From positions 1 to 35,597 of the forward strand of contig URFF01000011.1 in assembly GCA_900546995.1 (NCBI GenBank): 35,597 nucleotides of DNA, given 5' to 3'. A program made the position numbers and the translations under genes. The DNA comes from an uncultured Sutterella sp. (GTDB lineage: Bacteria; Pseudomonadota; Gammaproteobacteria; Burkholderiales; Burkholderiaceae_F). Positions 7,426-16,670 of the stretch are shown piece by piece. Under the pieces are notes generated by a model. That model ran no database searches and was not told the DNA's origin. It was given only the letters and a program-made list of their open reading frames with translations. Position 1 is the stretch's first letter; every line of letters starts with the position of its first letter.

Positions 7426-9033
7426 ATGTCGACTCTGATTTATAACGCAAAGATTTATCTTGAACGCGAACGCTTCGCACAGGCGATGCTCATCAATGAT
7501 CAAGGCCGTATTGAAGCGGTCGGTACGAATGAAGAAATTAAGGCCCTTGCCGGTGACGCCACTTGCTATGATGCGGCCGGTCGGACGATTGTCCCGGGCT
7601 TTAACGACTCGCATCAGCATTTATTCAATACCGGTATTGCGTTGGCAAGCGTTCATCTTCAAGGGGTGACGAGCATCGCGGAAGTGATTCGTCGTGGACG
7701 GCAATACATCGAAGACAATGAATTGCAACCTGGCGAAGTCATTCTCGGTATGGGATGGAACCAGGACTATTTCACCGATGAGCACCGTTTGTTGAATCGT
7801 CACGATTTGGACCAGATCTCAACGGAGTATCCGATTATTTTCGATCGGGCCTGCGGTCATATTTTGACCTGCAACACAAAGGCTTTGGAAATGGCCGGGG
7901 TCACCACCGAAACGGTTCCATTGCCGGGTGGCGCCATTGACTGCGAAAACGGTGAATTGACCGGTGTTTTCCGTGAAAACGCTCGAGATCAGGTTCGTTG
8001 CCTGATGAGTGAACGGTCTTTGGCGGCTAAAAAGCGCTTGCTTTTAACAGCGATTAAGCATGCCAATGAAACCGGTGTGACGTCTGTTCAAACGTGTGAT
8101 GTGCGTCGCAAGGATTGGCGTTCAACGCTTCAAGCGTTTAATGAAGTGTTGGCGGAAAACCGCTCCATTCGTGTTTATCACCAATTTAACTTCATGAATC
8201 CGGAAGGATTGCGTGAATTTTTAGCGGCCGGCTACAAGACGGGCGTCGGTGATGAATTCAATCGTATCGGCCCCTTGAAGTTATTTGTTGACGGTAGCCT
8301 CGGCGCTCGCACGGCGTACATGCGTGAGCCCTATGCGGATGACCCCAATACCCGTGGTATTGCGACCTTGACGCAAGAAGAACTCGATACCCTGGTTCAG
8401 ATTGCGACGGAAAATGAATGCAGTGTGGCCATTCACGCCATCGGCGACGCGGCGATTGAATCGGTTTTGGATAGCTACGATAAGGTTTGCAAGGATGGCA
8501 AAAATCCCTTGCGTCTTGGCATCGTCCACGTGCAGATTACCGATCGCCCGCTTTTGGAACGATTCACCAAAAATGATATTTTGGCGCTTGTGCAACCGAT
8601 CTTTTTGCACTATGACACCGGTATCGTTGAAGCTCGTGTCGGTAAGAAATTGGCCGCGACAAGCTACGCCTTCAAGACTTTAGTCGATTTAGGCGTGCAT
8701 ACGAGCTTCGGTACCGATAGTCCGGTCGAAGACATGGCGCCGCTTCCGAACATTTACTGCGCGGTGACTCGTCAGAATTTGCGCGGAGAGCCGGCGGGGG
8801 GCTTTCATCCTGAAGAATGCATGGATATCTATGAAGCGATCGACGCCTACACGATGGAAAGTGCATACGTCTCCTTTGAGGAAAAGACAAAGGGTCGCCT
8901 TTTACCGGGTTATGTTGCCGACCTCGTTGTGCTAGATCAAGATATCTTTACAATTGACCCCAACGACATTTTGAACACCCATGTCGATATGACGATGGTC
9001 AATGGTCAAATTGTCTTTGAACGCAACGCTTAA
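7426..9033 (+). CDS. YtcJ-like amidohydrolase (amidohydrolase family 3)
   Basis: 535 residues, the usual length for YtcJ-type metal-dependent hydrolases. Seen: the N-terminal composite beta domain, VPGFNDSHQH with metal-ligand His63 and His65, LFVDGSLGARTAYM, AIHAIGDAAIE with the next conserved His, and GTDSPVEDMAPLPNIYCAV with the catalytic Asp. The C-terminal segment GRLLPGYVADLVVLDQD closes the fold. No signal peptide, so cytoplasmic. Family members hydrolyse amide or cyclic amide bonds in varied substrates, and sequence alone rarely tells which. It is the second gene of the lysine-riboswitch operon, so a substrate containing or yielding lysine that enters through the upstream permease is a reasonable guess. 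A strong terminator follows. Confidence 0.85.
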   Translation: MSTLIYNAKIYLERERFAQAMLINDQGRIEAVGTNEEIKALAGDATCYDAAGRTIVPGFNDSHQHLFNTGIALASVHLQGVTSIAEVIRRGRQYIEDNELQPGEVILGMGWNQDYFTDEHRLLNRHDLDQISTEYPIIFDRACGHILTCNTKALEMAGVTTETVPLPGGAIDCENGELTGVFRENARDQVRCLMSERSLAAKKRLLLTAIKHANETGVTSVQTCDVRRKDWRSTLQAFNEVLAENRSIRVYHQFNFMNPEGLREFLAAGYKTGVGDEFNRIGPLKLFVDGSLGARTAYMREPYADDPNTRGIATLTQEELDTLVQIATENECSVAIHAIGDAAIESVLDSYDKVCKDGKNPLRLGIVHVQITDRPLLERFTKNDILALVQPIFLHYDTGIVEARVGKKLAATSYAFKTLVDLGVHTSFGTDSPVEDMAPLPNIYCAVTRQNLRGEPAGGFHPEECMDIYEAIDAYTMESAYVSFEEKTKGRLLPGYVADLVVLDQDIFTIDPNDILNTHVDMTMVNGQIVFERNA

Positions 9034-9060
9034 AAAATAACAACTCTCTCTCAACCAATT

Positions 9061-9091
9061 CGGCCTCGCGTTCGGTGCGGGGCCGTTTTTT
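9061..9091 (+). terminator. Terminator of the transporter-amidohydrolase operon
   Basis: CGGCCTCGC (9061-9069) pairs with GCGGGGCCG (9077-9085, one G-U) and is followed by six T. It ends only 11 bases before the next start codon, so endA must be transcribed by read-through or from a promoter inside this region. Confidence 0.88.
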
Positions 9092-9102
9092 GTGTGGTAT
9101 CT

Positions 9103-9843
9103 ATGCGAAAGTTTGTTTTAACATTGACCGGCTTGCTGATCGCCGGTTCTGTTTTTGCCGCCGGCAATACAACCAATGACTCTTTCAATAAAGCCAAGCG
9201 CTATTTGGAAAAAGACGTTTATTACGACCATCGGGTCACTTTCTATTGCCAGGCAGAATTTGATGCTAAAAAGAATGTGACTTTGCCCGATGGATTCATG
9301 ACGGAAAAACATAAAAATCGAGCAAAGCGTGTGGAGTGGGAGCATGTCGTCGCGGCTGAAAATTTCGGTCGTGCTTTTGTTGAGTGGCGAGAGGGTGATC
9401 CCAAGTGCGTCAACAATAAAGGACAGTCTTTTAAAGGTCGACGCTGCGCTGAAAAAGTCAATAAAACGTATCGTTTCATGCAGGCCGATATGTATAACCT
9501 CTATCCGGCAATCGGTGCGGTCAACGCCGCTCGGCAAAACTATCGTTTCCAAATGCTACCCGGTGCTAAAAGTGATTTTGGTAGTTGTCCGATGAAGATT
9601 GAGGGGCGTCAAGTCGAGCCGCCTGAAGCGTCTAGAGGCGCGATCGCTCGCACGCATCTATACATGCAGGATGCGTATCCAACTTTCCGGTTAAGCTCTT
9701 CTCAAGAAAAATTGATGCAAGCCTGGAATAAAACGTACCCCGTCAATGCTTGGGAATGCCGCCGAGCCAAGCGAATCCAAGCTATTCAGGGCAATGAGAA
9801 CCGATTTGTGAAAGAGCCCTGCGTGAAAGCCGGGCTCTGGTGA
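9103..9843 (+). CDS. endA: Endonuclease I (secreted nonspecific DNase)
   Basis: 246 residues from the ATG at 9103. This start places a basic N-terminus and hydrophobic core (MRKFVLTLTGLLIAG) ahead of a VFAAG cleavage site; the upstream GTG at 9094 overlaps the terminator flank and is less likely. The endonuclease I signature is RVEWEHVVAAENFGRA, containing the catalytic His, followed by DMYNLYPAIGAVNAARQNY with the metal-binding Asn residues. Several cysteines fit a periplasmic disulfide-bonded enzyme that cuts double-stranded DNA. It is convergent with the next gene, with only 2 bases between the stop codons. No clear ribosome site or promoter was found. Confidence 0.9.
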   Translation: MRKFVLTLTGLLIAGSVFAAGNTTNDSFNKAKRYLEKDVYYDHRVTFYCQAEFDAKKNVTLPDGFMTEKHKNRAKRVEWEHVVAAENFGRAFVEWREGDPKCVNNKGQSFKGRRCAEKVNKTYRFMQADMYNLYPAIGAVNAARQNYRFQMLPGAKSDFGSCPMKIEGRQVEPPEASRGAIARTHLYMQDAYPTFRLSSSQEKLMQAWNKTYPVNAWECRRAKRIQAIQGNENRFVKEPCVKAGLW

Positions 9844-9845
9844 AT

Positions 9846-11093
9846 TTAGTTTAAACGCAATGAGCCGGGAGCCGTTTCGGCAATATTGGATTCGGGCGGC
9901 TGCGGCTCATGAAGTTTCCCGTCAAAAGCCGGAAAACTGTAGTCCTCATCTTCATCATCGGAAAGGGGATAAGGCGTTTCGGAATGAAGTCTCACTTGAT
10001 CCGGTTCAAAACCATACCAAGTTAACGAACGGTCCAAAATAGCGAGCACTTCGTCGGGATCGTCATAAAAGATCGGCCACACCACCCCTTGAACAATCCC
10101 GTGAGAGTCACCTTTTTTGCTGATTCCCACGCGAAATTCCATTAGTGAGAGGTTACCGATGGAAGGCGACTCATAAAAGGCGCCGACAGCGACTTGTAAG
10201 TCTTTAATATCCAGATTGTAGAGTTGACGTAAATTAAAAAGCGCTTCACGAAGCGAAAAATGGCGGAAAGCTTTACCGGCTTCTGTGAGCGTCAAAACCG
10301 GCGGCAGTAAAAAAGGCTCGAGAATTGTTTCATTAAAGTTCACCTTTTTCAAATAACGCTTAAATTCCATGGATTGTGATAACAAGAATTCAAAGCGTGT
10401 CGCCGGAAAGTGATCTTTAAAGATTCGTCTTAGATCGGAGGCAATATGCCGTCTTAAAGTCTGCTGCGCTTTGGCCGGAATATTAAAACCGGAGAAATCC
10501 GATTCTCTCGGGCAACTGATGAGTGTTGCGATAATTCGAATATCGGCAACCAGATTTTCCGCTTCTTCGGCGGTTTCATCGCTCGGGTAGAAACGACAGA
10601 GGCCGGGTTTTGCATCTTTTGCCCAACGGCCGATTTTCGTGTAAAGCGTAAAAGGCGCGAAGGCAAAATGCTCCGCATTGAGAATGTCAGCGTTGACACT
10701 TATCTCATAGGAAGAGGGTAATGCCATTTTCAGTCGTCGATAAATGGCGTTGAGCGCCTCTTCGGGTAATTGACCATAAGCCAAACCAAACGCGCTTGAG
10801 GCGAGGAAAGGAATGAGGCATAACGTGTACTTGCGCTTGCCATCATCGTAAAACGCCGCGCAACACTCGAGAAAAAGAACAACGTCATTGATTAAGGCTT
10901 CCGGCAAGTCGTCTTTTTCTGCGACCCGTCGGAGTAGATCAATGACAAAGTCGCTACGCGAAGTTCGGTAAGCCTGTTCGGTCTTTTCAATGAATTGATG
11001 ATCCCAAAACTTTTTTTCATCAGGCGTTTTTGAGTTGGCGATTTTATCAATGATTGATAGTAAGCCTTCAACAGTGCGGTTGGATTTGGGCAT
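9846..11093 (-). CDS. DUF2863-like protein of unknown function
   Basis: 415 residues, no signal peptide or membrane segment. A central region with LIPFLASSAFGLAYGQLPEE, followed by a stretch with ILNAEHF, and a C-terminal GVVWPIFYDDPDEVLAILD resemble the layout I recall for the DUF2863 family of Burkholderiales. The C-terminus is acidic (DDEDEDY) and proline-rich, probably disordered. No catalytic motif is evident. It lies between endA (convergent) and putP (same strand, 106 bases upstream) and is likely transcribed alone. The family call is from memory of the pattern; function unknown. Confidence 0.6.
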   Translation of the reverse strand: MPKSNRTVEGLLSIIDKIANSKTPDEKKFWDHQFIEKTEQAYRTSRSDFVIDLLRRVAEKDDLPEALINDVVLFLECCAAFYDDGKRKYTLCLIPFLASSAFGLAYGQLPEEALNAIYRRLKMALPSSYEISVNADILNAEHFAFAPFTLYTKIGRWAKDAKPGLCRFYPSDETAEEAENLVADIRIIATLISCPRESDFSGFNIPAKAQQTLRRHIASDLRRIFKDHFPATRFEFLLSQSMEFKRYLKKVNFNETILEPFLLPPVLTLTEAGKAFRHFSLREALFNLRQLYNLDIKDLQVAVGAFYESPSIGNLSLMEFRVGISKKGDSHGIVQGVVWPIFYDDPDEVLAILDRSLTWYGFEPDQVRLHSETPYPLSDDEDEDYSFPAFDGKLHEPQPPESNIAETAPGSLRLN

Positions 11094-11199
11094 GCGTAAC
11101 CTGTTTAATTCAAAAAATATAGCGACAGTTTAACACAGTGCCATTGTTAACCATGGGCCCAAATGAAGAACATTCTTGCTCAATTGTCTTAACGTTGCA

Positions 11200-12708
11200 T
11201 CATTGAACTTTGCTCGTTAAATCGCTACCGCTTTTAACCGCAGATTCAACCTCTTGGAAGATATCGAGCATCGCTTGCGAGGGTTTGGGTCCCGCGAGCG
11301 AAAAGATGACGATGGCGATCGTCGCAAAAATGAATCCCGGGATGATTTCATAAAGACCAAACCAACCGAAGGTATTCCAAACAATAACGGTGACGGCACC
11401 GGTCAGCATACCGGCTAATGCGCCTCGTTTGGTCATTCGTTTCCACCATAAACTCAAAATAATCACAGGTCCGAAAGAGGCGCCGAACCCAGCCCAAGCG
11501 TAACTCACAAGTCCAAGAACTTTACTGTTGGGATCCATGGCAATGAGGATAGCGATGAACGAAACCAGTAAGACCATCAATCGACCAAACCAAATGAGTT
11601 CGCGAGCTTTGGCATTGGGGCGCAAAAAGGCGCGATAGAAGTCTTCAGTAAGCGTTGAGGAGCAAACGAGTAATTGGCAAGAAAGCGTACTCATCACAGC
11701 TGCCAAAATGGCTGACATCAAAAGGCCGGCAATCCACGGATTAAAAAGCACTTGCGTGAGAACGATGAAAACCAATTCCGGGTTGTGAAGTACCGATGCG
11801 CCGGATTCAATATGCTGAGCGAAATAGGCACAGCCGAAAAAGCCCACGCTCACGGCACCAGCTAAGCAAAAAATCATCCAAATGACCGATGTGCGGCAAG
11901 CGGTCGGAATCACTTTGATGGATTTCGTCGCCATAAAGCGTACGAGCAAATGCGGCTGTCCAAAATAGCCGAGTCCCCAAGCCACCAATGACGCAATACC
12001 GATGATTGTCTGTCCTTTGAACATGTCGAGCATGGACGCGTCGATGGCTCGAACCTGATCCAGAGTGCTCGTCAAACCGCCTAATTCGTTCATGACGACG
12101 AGGGGAGTGGCAACGAGCGCTACGCACATCATGGCAGCCTGGATGGTATCGGTCCAGCTAACGGCTAAAAAGCCACCGACAAACACGTATAAAATGGTTG
12201 CAGCCGCGCCAAGCCACAAGGCCGTTGAATAATCCAGATTAAATGTTGACTCAAAAAGTCGGGCGCCCGCGACCATGCCGCTTGCTGAATAAATCGTGAA
12301 GAAAATGAGAATCACCGCGGCGCAGATGATGCTTAAAATGCGCTTGTCATCGTCAAAGCGATGGCTCAAATAGTCTGGCAGCGTTAAGGCGTTTTTACAG
12401 CGTTCCGTATAGACGCGAAGTCGTGCGGCAACGATTTTCCAATTAACAAATGAGCCGCAGCACAAACCGATCGCCAGCCAGCTTTCTGAAATACCGGATA
12501 AGAAAACAGCACCCGGCAAGCCCATCAGAAGCCAACCGCTCATGTCGCTTGCGCCGACAGAAAGCGCCGTGACAAGCCCTCCTAAACGTCTGCCGCCAAG
12601 CACATAATCATTGAAGTCTCGCGTGTAATGCCACGCAATGAATCCAACCAGGACCATCAATAAGAGGTAACCGCAAAAAGTAATCGCTATCGGACTGATT
12701 CCAAACAT
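11200..12708 (-). CDS. putP: Sodium/proline symporter PutP
   Basis: 502 residues with about 13 hydrophobic segments, the standard size for PutP in the SSS family. GGRRLGGLVTALSVGASDMSG (about 38-58) contains the Asp and Ser residues of the family's Na+/proline site. GFLAVSWTDTIQAAMM and AILAAVMSTLSCQLLVCSS (about 335-355, with the conserved Ser/Thr of the Na+ site) are strong PutP signatures. It imports proline using the sodium gradient across the inner membrane. No putA neighbour is present, so it may serve nutrition or osmoprotection. The ATG at 12706-12708 directly precedes the first membrane helix. An osmolyte with similar transport cannot be excluded. Confidence 0.9.
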   Translation of the reverse strand: MFGISPIAITFCGYLLLMVLVGFIAWHYTRDFNDYVLGGRRLGGLVTALSVGASDMSGWLLMGLPGAVFLSGISESWLAIGLCCGSFVNWKIVAARLRVYTERCKNALTLPDYLSHRFDDDKRILSIICAAVILIFFTIYSASGMVAGARLFESTFNLDYSTALWLGAAATILYVFVGGFLAVSWTDTIQAAMMCVALVATPLVVMNELGGLTSTLDQVRAIDASMLDMFKGQTIIGIASLVAWGLGYFGQPHLLVRFMATKSIKVIPTACRTSVIWMIFCLAGAVSVGFFGCAYFAQHIESGASVLHNPELVFIVLTQVLFNPWIAGLLMSAILAAVMSTLSCQLLVCSSTLTEDFYRAFLRPNAKARELIWFGRLMVLLVSFIAILIAMDPNSKVLGLVSYAWAGFGASFGPVIILSLWWKRMTKRGALAGMLTGAVTVIVWNTFGWFGLYEIIPGFIFATIAIVIFSLAGPKPSQAMLDIFQEVESAVKSGSDLTSKVQ

Positions 12709-12803
12709 TTTTATTCTTCTTCGCTTTAAAAATTGAAATCAGTTTAGGGTTTTCCTCAGTTCTTGTCAGCGCTGACTGTAGGGTAATTCGCTTAAGAAAC
12801 GAT

Positions 12804-12838
12804 AAAAAAGGCATCTTTGGCTCACCAAAGATGCCTTT
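12804..12838 (-). terminator. Rho-independent terminator of rne
   Basis: Fourteen-base-pair perfect stem (AAAGGCATCTTTGG at 12807-12820 and its complement at 12825-12838) with a 4-base loop. On the minus strand it runs into six T, 17 bases after the rne stop. Confidence 0.93.
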
Positions 12839-12854
12839 CACCAAGCACTATTGC

Positions 12855-15800
12855 TTAGTCTTTTTTCGTATGAACTTGAATGAGCGGACCTTCATCGATG
12901 ACCGGAAGAACCTTGCGGGGACGTCCCGGGTAGATCACCGGACGGTATTCGACCGGTTCAATCAATTCGGCTCGTGTATGAACGACTTCAAGTCCTTTCG
13001 CTTTCAATGCTTCCGTAAGACCGGCGGTCAAACGGTCCATGGCATTTTCAGCCGTTTGAGGTTCTTGAGTTTCGTGCACTTCAAGTGTTTCCTCGGTCTT
13101 AACTTCTTGAGCGAGGTCCGATGCGACCGGTGTGGCTACGACGTCTTCAGAAACCGATTCGGTCTGTGTCGGCGTCTCTTGAGTTAAGGCGTCGTTCACC
13201 GTTGAGGAAGCGGCCGCTTCCTTGACGATTTCCACCGTTTGTTCTTCAGTCGTCTGTTCTTCAGTTACCGTCGGAACCGTGTCTTCTTTAGGCTCTTCGG
13301 CGCGCGGGCGACGCGTGACCGTCTCACGATGTAAGTTCGCGATTTGGCTTTCAACGTTTAAGTGTTCCGTCACCGGTTTGGCAGAAAGTAAACTTTCATC
13401 AAGCGGTTCGCTACGAACCGGCTCACCCATCAGTTCATCTCGAGAGATTGCCGGTGCGCGACTCATTTCCTCGGCCTCAACTTCAGGCGGAATGCCCCGT
13501 TGACGGTGAGAGGAGAAATCGTCCGATGTGCGACGGCGACGTTTCGGTCGACGACTTTCTTCCGGTGCGGCTTGCGTATCCGTTTCTTGCTCCGTTTGAA
13601 CAGGCGTGCTGACGCCAGGTAATTCATCGGTTGCAAAGTTAAAGTCATCATCGTTGCGGGGAGCCGAGGTTTCGACATTGGCGACAACAGGCTTTTGTTC
13701 TGTCGCGTTTTGCGGCTCTTCTTGCACGCTAGCCTGGACCTTTTCAGAAGGAGCCACTTCCGGTTTGGGTAAGGCGACTTTACTTTCCGGTGCCGGCAGT
13801 AAATCAACCGATTCAGCCTTAGGCGTACGGCGACGTGAACGACGACGGGTATTGGTCGTTTCGCGTGCTGCGGTATCCGTACTCGTTTCAGCAGCCGGTT
13901 CTTTTACCGTTGTAACTTGTTCTTGAGTGCGTTCAGTCGTGACCTTTTCGTCATCTTTTTCACGAGCCGGACGTTCACGGCGCGTACGACGAGTCGGATC
14001 TTTTTCCCGGCGATCGCGGGGATTGCGGCGGCTACGACGTTCACCACGCGGCTTTTTCTCGTCAGAAGGCGTAACGGTCTCTTCGTCTTTCTTACCGAAG
14101 AGGAAATTAATCAATCGGGTGATAAGACCCGGTTGAGCGGCTTGTTGGGCACGCTTTTGCGCTTCTTCGCGAGCGGCTTTCTTTTCAGCCTTTTGGTTAA
14201 GCAGGCGATCCGCTTCATTGTGTTCGGGCGCCGGCGCTTCAGGCATGAAGTTACGGATGACCGGTTCCTGGCGTTTGGCGGCAGGTTTTTCCTCCGGTTT
14301 CTTCACACGATAAGGATCAACCATGGTTTCGTCCGGTTGAATGTCCTCAGCTCGCTTGTAGCTTGCGATTTCGTCATCCAAGCGTTCGTCATCGTAGCGC
14401 AAACGTTCAATATGATAGTGCGGCGTTTCCAGGTACTTATTGGGAATTAAGACGATCGGTAAACGGTGACGCGCTTCAATTTGCGAGATGTCGTGGCGTT
14501 TTTCATTCAAAAGGAAGCTCGCGACATCAACAGGCACTTGTGCGTGAACGGCACCGGTTCCTTCTTTCATCGCTTCTTCTTCAAGGATACGAAGAATCTG
14601 CAAAGCGCAGCTTTCCGTGTCACGAATCACACCGACGCCGTTACAACGCGGGCAGGTGACGTGATTACCTTCAGCTAAGGCCGGGCGCAAACGTTGGCGT
14701 GACAACTCCATCAAACCGAAGCGGCTGATTTTGGCCATTTGAACGCGTGCGCGGTCATACTTTAAGGCGTCTTTCAGACGTTGCTCAACAGCGCGTTGAT
14801 TCTTCGGGTCATTCATGTCAATGAAGTCAATGACAATGAGACCACCCAAGTCTCTCAGACGCATCTGGCGGGCGACTTCATCGGCTGCTTCACAATTCGT
14901 GCGGAAAGCCGTTTCTTCAATATCGGCACCACGCGTGGCACGAGCCGAGTTCACATCAACGGCCACGAGCGCTTCGGTGTGGTCAATGACGATGGCGCCG
15001 CCCGAGGGCAGGGGAACGGTACGAGAATAAGCCGTTTCAATTTGGTGCTCAATTTGGAAGCGGGAAAATAGCGGCGTATCTTCACGATAGCGCTTAACGC
15101 GACCGACCATATCGGGCATCACGTGTGCCATGAATTGGCGGGCTTGATCGTAAATCTCGTCGGTATCGACCAAAATTTCACCGATTTCCGGTTGGAAATA
15201 ATCGCGGATCGCTCGGATCACGAGATTACTTTCTTCGACGATCAAAAACGGTGCGGGGTTGGCGCGACGAAGCGTCTCTCCGCGAGGACCGGTTGATTCG
15301 GTCACATACTTCGTAAAGGATTTTCCGTCTTTTTGAACCGTGAGTTCGTACTGCGGAGTGGCCGCATCCGAAATGGCTTCCCAAAGCTTCAATAAGTAAT
15401 TCAAGTCCCATTGCAACTCATCGACCGTGCGACCGATGCCGGCCGTGCGGGCAATTAAGCTCATGCCGGAAGGCAAGCGCAGACGATCCATCGTTTCGCG
15501 CAACTCTTGACGTTCTTCGCCTTCAATGCGACGGGAAACTCCACCGCCGCGGGGGTTATTCGGCATCAAAACGAGGTAACGGCCGGCAAGCGAAATAAAG
15601 GTCGTGAGCGCTGCACCCTTGTTGCCACGTTCTTCCTTTTCAACTTGAACAATGAGTTCTTGACCTTCGGTGAGGGCGTCACGAATGGTCGCAGAACGAA
15701 CGTCTACGCCTTCCTTGAAATATTGGCGGGAAACTTCTTTAAAGGGGAGGAATCCATGACGCTCTTCGCCGTAATCGACAAAGCACGCTTCAAGGCTCGG

Positions 15801-15950
15801 CTCGATCCGAGTAATGATCCCTTTGTAAATATTGGATTTTTTTTGTTCACGACCGGCTGTCTCGATATCAATATCGATCAGCTTTTGGCCGTCAACAATA
15901 CCAACGCGCGTCTCTTCGGCGTGCGTGGCATTAAATAACATGCGTTTCAT
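12855..15950 (-). CDS. rne: Ribonuclease E
   Basis: 1031 residues, typical of full RNase E rather than RNase G. The N-terminal catalytic half opens with MKRMLFNATHAEETRVGIVD. It has the S1 RNA-binding domain (NIYKGIITRIEPSLEACFVDYG), the 5' sensor and RNase H-like regions, a DNase I-like core with VDVNSARATRG and IVIDFIDM (catalytic Asp residues), and the zinc-link CPRCNGVG (about 408-415). The C-terminal half is low-complexity: arginine-rich patches at about 620-670, 720-730 and 800-815 that would bind RNA, alternating with acidic Glu/Thr-rich stretches, and a conserved tip (VLPVIDEGPLIQVHTKKD). It is the membrane-associated endonuclease for mRNA decay and rRNA/tRNA processing. Monocistronic, with its own terminator and a long upstream region. 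Confidence 0.97.
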   Translation of the reverse strand: MKRMLFNATHAEETRVGIVDGQKLIDIDIETAGREQKKSNIYKGIITRIEPSLEACFVDYGEERHGFLPFKEVSRQYFKEGVDVRSATIRDALTEGQELIVQVEKEERGNKGAALTTFISLAGRYLVLMPNNPRGGGVSRRIEGEERQELRETMDRLRLPSGMSLIARTAGIGRTVDELQWDLNYLLKLWEAISDAATPQYELTVQKDGKSFTKYVTESTGPRGETLRRANPAPFLIVEESNLVIRAIRDYFQPEIGEILVDTDEIYDQARQFMAHVMPDMVGRVKRYREDTPLFSRFQIEHQIETAYSRTVPLPSGGAIVIDHTEALVAVDVNSARATRGADIEETAFRTNCEAADEVARQMRLRDLGGLIVIDFIDMNDPKNQRAVEQRLKDALKYDRARVQMAKISRFGLMELSRQRLRPALAEGNHVTCPRCNGVGVIRDTESCALQILRILEEEAMKEGTGAVHAQVPVDVASFLLNEKRHDISQIEARHRLPIVLIPNKYLETPHYHIERLRYDDERLDDEIASYKRAEDIQPDETMVDPYRVKKPEEKPAAKRQEPVIRNFMPEAPAPEHNEADRLLNQKAEKKAAREEAQKRAQQAAQPGLITRLINFLFGKKDEETVTPSDEKKPRGERRSRRNPRDRREKDPTRRTRRERPAREKDDEKVTTERTQEQVTTVKEPAAETSTDTAARETTNTRRRSRRRTPKAESVDLLPAPESKVALPKPEVAPSEKVQASVQEEPQNATEQKPVVANVETSAPRNDDDFNFATDELPGVSTPVQTEQETDTQAAPEESRRPKRRRRTSDDFSSHRQRGIPPEVEAEEMSRAPAISRDELMGEPVRSEPLDESLLSAKPVTEHLNVESQIANLHRETVTRRPRAEEPKEDTVPTVTEEQTTEEQTVEIVKEAAASSTVNDALTQETPTQTESVSEDVVATPVASDLAQEVKTEETLEVHETQEPQTAENAMDRLTAGLTEALKAKGLEVVHTRAELIEPVEYRPVIYPGRPRKVLPVIDEGPLIQVHTKKD

Positions 15951-16670
15951 TGAACACTCCGTTGGGCAGCCACTGTCGCAGGCAGCCTCGTCTCTGGCGT
16001 GTCGCTGAAAACGAACGATCCGTACCGTCTCACCAAACCACAGAGGTTAGGTTATATACAACTTGCACCATCCGAGTCGGTTCAATCACGACTGATGGCT
16101 GTTCTCGGAATAATCCGACAATATCTTCTAGACGTGTGTCGCTTTTCAATCTTTAAGCACTGGGGAGAGCACCGAAACGAACGAATTCGAACCGTTTAGC
16201 GGTTCGCATCTATGAGCTCAATCCCTCACATAAGGTCTATTCAACTTAATTCAATACATTGGCAAGTCTGTGCCTTGCATCGGCAAAACACGTTGGTGGG
16301 ACATGCCTGGCCACGGATTTTCGTACAACGACAAAATTTCGTCGGTCCGTGTTTACCAAGATGTCGTTAACTTTTAATCCGGTCATCGCTTGGCAAATTA
16401 ACTAAAACCGACCCACTATTGGACTGACACCGCCCGCTGATTCAGGGCTTAACCCAAAATTTCACCGCATGACAACCGGTCATGCTCAACTCGGGTTGAA
16501 ATGACAGCCTGATTTACAATAAACTGACGCTCAACATAAAGGTTGGCGCAGTTAATATTCTTTTCAATCGAAACATGGCTACAATGCACATGTTGATTCA
16601 CCGTCAGAGCAGGCAAAAAACACACGCTTTTTGCGTCTTCTCCGACAAGCTCCACATTATATAGAGTTTT
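15951..16670. promoter_or_regulatory. 720-base divergent region: rne leader and rluC upstream region
   Basis: No convincing gene in this gap. On the rne side it holds a 7-base-pair hairpin CGAACCG-TTTAG-CGGTTCG (16188-16206). It also holds a two-part stem CACGGA / TCCGTG (16312-16317 and 16346-16351) enclosing CGAC / GTCG (16329-16332 and 16341-16344). RNase E in Escherichia coli is autoregulated through a long structured 5' leader, and these hairpins are compatible with the same arrangement here. A possible rne -10 (TATATA on the minus strand) is near 16052-16057. The small open frames inside lack ribosome sites and family motifs. Confidence 0.45.

Noticed and set aside
13222..14659. Several plus-strand open frames opposite rne
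   Set aside because: They are the complement of the biased, low-complexity C-terminal half of RNase E and are of the kind expected by chance.
16449..16655. 68-codon minus-strand frame in the rne-rluC gap
   Set aside because: No ribosome site, no family motif and ordinary composition; not convincing as a gene.
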